From the NCBI GenBank assembly GCA_009908585.1, contig JAAAOZ010000439.1, positions 1 through 5,649 on the forward strand: a stretch of 5,649 nt of DNA. The letters run 5' to 3'. The DNA is from Chloroflexota bacterium. Lineage in GTDB: Bacteria; Chloroflexota; Anaerolineae; B4-G1; SLSP01. Of this stretch, positions 4,003-5,649 are shown one piece after another (within the stretch, counting starts at the first letter, position 1; each line of letters begins with the position of its first letter). The position numbers and the translations under genes were made by a program. The notes below the pieces were generated by a model that was not told the DNA's origin, searched no databases, and saw nothing but the letters and a program-made list of their open reading frames with translations.

Positions 4003-5649
4003 TTATTTCCGGCGCCACGCCGGGGATAACAAAGCACGCTCCTCCGCCGAAAGCAATTTCAACCGCCAAGCGACGACGCCGTAGGTCGCTGCCGCGCCGA
4101 TAAAGGCCGCCCAGCGCCCGAGGGGCCACAGCGCCGCCCCGACTGCGCCCATCGCCAGCGTCGCCAGCACCGGCTTGCCCACGATCTGCCACCAATCGAC
4201 GTGCCCCAGTTCTTGTCGCACGCCCCACACAAAGGGGATGAGCAACATCAGCTCCGAGGCGATGTGCAGCGCCGCCGACGCTTGATAGCCAAAGCGCGGC
4301 ATCAGCCACAGATTGGCGACCAAGGTAAAGCCGAAGGCGAAAAGATAGGCGCGGGTGAGGTACCGTTGGCGGTCGAGCGCGATCAGCACGTATTGGGTGA
4401 GGCTGTTGAGCCAGCCGATGGGCATCGACCACGCCATCCATTGCAGCGCGACCATCCCACCGGGGAGATATTCTGAGCCGCCTAAGACGAGCACCATCTC
4501 TCGCGCGGCCACGGTCGTCAGCACCACCATGGGCAAGGCCAATGTGATTAAGATTTTACCACCCAAGCGATAAAAACGCACAAACCGCCCGCGATCCTCC
4601 CGCGCCTGCCGGGAGATCACGGGGAAGAGCGCCAAGGTGAACATCGAGGGGATGATGTTCAGCGCGTCCAAGAATTTATAGCCGATGCTGTACAGGCCCA
4701 GCACCGCGCTGCCTAAAATCGCTTCCATCAACGAGACATCGACCTTGAAGAACAAGGTCGCCAGCAAGTGATTCACCATCAACGGCCACGATTCGCGCAC
4801 CATCTCGCGGCGCAATGCTTGCATCCTCGGACGCTGGCGCAGCGCGTCCAAGGGCGACCGCAATTCCGGGAATTGACGCCAGGCCAAGATCCCCAAGAGG
4901 GCTAACGTGACCACGTTCACCACAATCGACGCGCCCGCCAGGCCCACAATCCCCAGGCCGGTGAGCAACACTAACGTGCCCAGCCCGACCTTGAGCAACG
5001 TAGAGACGGTCGTGATCACCGCTGGGTACTCGGCTTTCTCGAAGGCGTAGAAGAGCGCCGTGAGGCCCGTCGCGATGGAGGTAGGCGCCAGGCCGACGTA
5101 GAGCAGCGCCAGCGCGACTAACGCCTGCCGCGAGGCGGGCGCGGTCAGGTCAGCCACCACCGTCTGGCGCGCGCCGACGAATCCCGCCAGCAAGGGCGCC
5201 GCCAGCAGGCTCAAGCCTAATCGCAACGCCGTCGTGTTCAGCAAATAGCGCCGCGCCTGCTCGCGATGACGGGCGACCTCGCGGGTGAGGTAGGTGTTCA
5301 GGCCAAAGTTCGTGATAATATCGAACCAGATATAGGTGTTGATGGCGTAATAATAATCGCCCGCGTTCGCCGGCCCCAAGATCCGCAGCATCAGCGCGGC
5401 GAAGGCAAACTCCACCAGGCGATTAAAGAGGTTGAGCGCGATGGGCGCGATGCTGTTCTTGGCGAGACGCTGCGCCGTCGTCTGCTCCTCGCGCTCTTGA
5501 TAGATCAAGCGCCACGTCCAGACCACGGCTAAGAAGATCACGATCATCCCGGCCAAGAACGAGACAAAGCCCCCTACCTTGACCGTATCGGGGCTGTATT
5601 TGAAGCGCACGGTCGCGCGTCCCTCGTCGACTTGCACGCCCCGAAAATT
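4003..5649 (-). CDS. Polysaccharide flippase (Wzx/MVF-like) fused in frame to a YfhO-like C-terminal tail; 5' end outside window
   Basis: The main part is an integral membrane flippase of the oligosaccharide/polysaccharide exporter group, which moves lipid-linked glycans across the cytoplasmic membrane. Residues are counted from the GTG at 5637. The flippase starts near 57 with the standard opening RLAKNS, reaches ILGPANAGDYYYA (86-98) and NFGLNTYLTREVARH (110-124), and has about 14 hydrophobic segments to about 525, ending in a basic tail. Ahead of it, with no stop, codons from 5649 read NFRGVQVDEGRATVRFKYSP, followed by a membrane helix (about 22-44). That order (short beta segment with G-x-x-x-V-x-F-x-Y-x-P, then one final helix) is the usual C-terminus of YfhO-type membrane proteins linked to glycosyl transfer. 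The frame is open to the window edge. No ATG and no good ribosome site lies between this tail helix and RLAKNS; the only weak alternatives are non-ATG codons such as TTG at about residue 44. The flippase call is firm and the fusion is likely. The stop is TAA at 4005-4003. Confidence 0.88.
   Translation of the reverse strand, partial: NFRGVQVDEGRATVRFKYSPDTVKVGGFVSFLAGMIVIFLAVVWTWRLIYQEREEQTTAQRLAKNSIAPIALNLFNRLVEFAFAALMLRILGPANAGDYYYAINTYIWFDIITNFGLNTYLTREVARHREQARRYLLNTTALRLGLSLLAAPLLAGFVGARQTVVADLTAPASRQALVALALLYVGLAPTSIATGLTALFYAFEKAEYPAVITTVSTLLKVGLGTLVLLTGLGIVGLAGASIVVNVVTLALLGILAWRQFPELRSPLDALRQRPRMQALRREMVRESWPLMVNHLLATLFFKVDVSLMEAILGSAVLGLYSIGYKFLDALNIIPSMFTLALFPVISRQAREDRGRFVRFYRLGGKILITLALPMVVLTTVAAREMVLVLGGSEYLPGGMVALQWMAWSMPIGWLNSLTQYVLIALDRQRYLTRAYLFAFGFTLVANLWLMPRFGYQASAALHIASELMLLIPFVWGVRQELGHVDWWQIVGKPVLATLAMGAVGAALWPLGRWAAFIGAAATYGVVAWRLKLLSAEERALLSPAWRRK

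Noticed and set aside
1..5649. CRISPR array, tRNA, rRNA or attachment site
   Set aside because: No regularly spaced identical repeats, no cloverleaf-like sequence with a CCA end, and no rRNA-like sequence were seen on either strand.

Overview
The window holds four protein genes in two convergent blocks, with palindrome-rich spacers between them. The first and last genes are cut by the window edges. Coding DNA is GC-rich and the spacers are clearly AT-richer. Gene types, protein style and several palindromic intergenic repeats fit an environmental or thermophilic member of the Chloroflexota (Anaerolineae/Caldilineae-like). That placement rests on remembered family resemblance, not on a marker gene, so it is moderate to low confidence.

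Layout. (1) 1-964, plus strand: the C-terminal ~320 residues of a YtcJ-type metal-dependent amidohydrolase. (2) 992-2239, plus strand: a 12-helix MFS exporter of the DHA3/MFS_3 type, 27 nt downstream and very likely in the same operon. (3) 2240-2500: a convergent spacer filled by a ~188-bp structured element. It has 22-bp imperfect terminal inverted repeats, is bracketed by a perfect 15-bp direct repeat, and contains four internal hairpins. A 15-bp-arm hairpin lies between it and the next gene. (4) 2501-3712, minus strand: a 403-residue cytosolic, cysteine-free coiled-coil protein of unknown function with a strong Shine-Dalgarno site. (5) 3713-4002: a 290-bp spacer with two more unrelated palindromic elements (3725-3788 and 3886-3967). 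The first lies in the presumed 5' leader of the coiled-coil gene. (6) 4003-5649, minus strand: a polysaccharide flippase (Wzx/MVF-like). It is fused in frame to what looks like the C-terminal tail of a YfhO-type membrane glycosyltransferase-like protein that continues beyond the window.

How the genes may work together. The amidohydrolase/MFS pair looks like a small hydrolysis-plus-transport operon; the substrate cannot be read from sequence. The flippase acts in export of lipid-linked glycans for the cell surface, and a YfhO-like partner on the same polypeptide would couple glycan modification to flipping. The coiled-coil gene lies downstream of the flippase on the same strand, but a 290-bp spacer and its own leader argue for separate transcription. 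I see no defence system, CRISPR array, RNA gene or intact transposase. The best leads are the YfhO-flippase fusion, the structured mobile-like element at 2265-2452, and the orphan coiled-coil protein with its palindromic leader.
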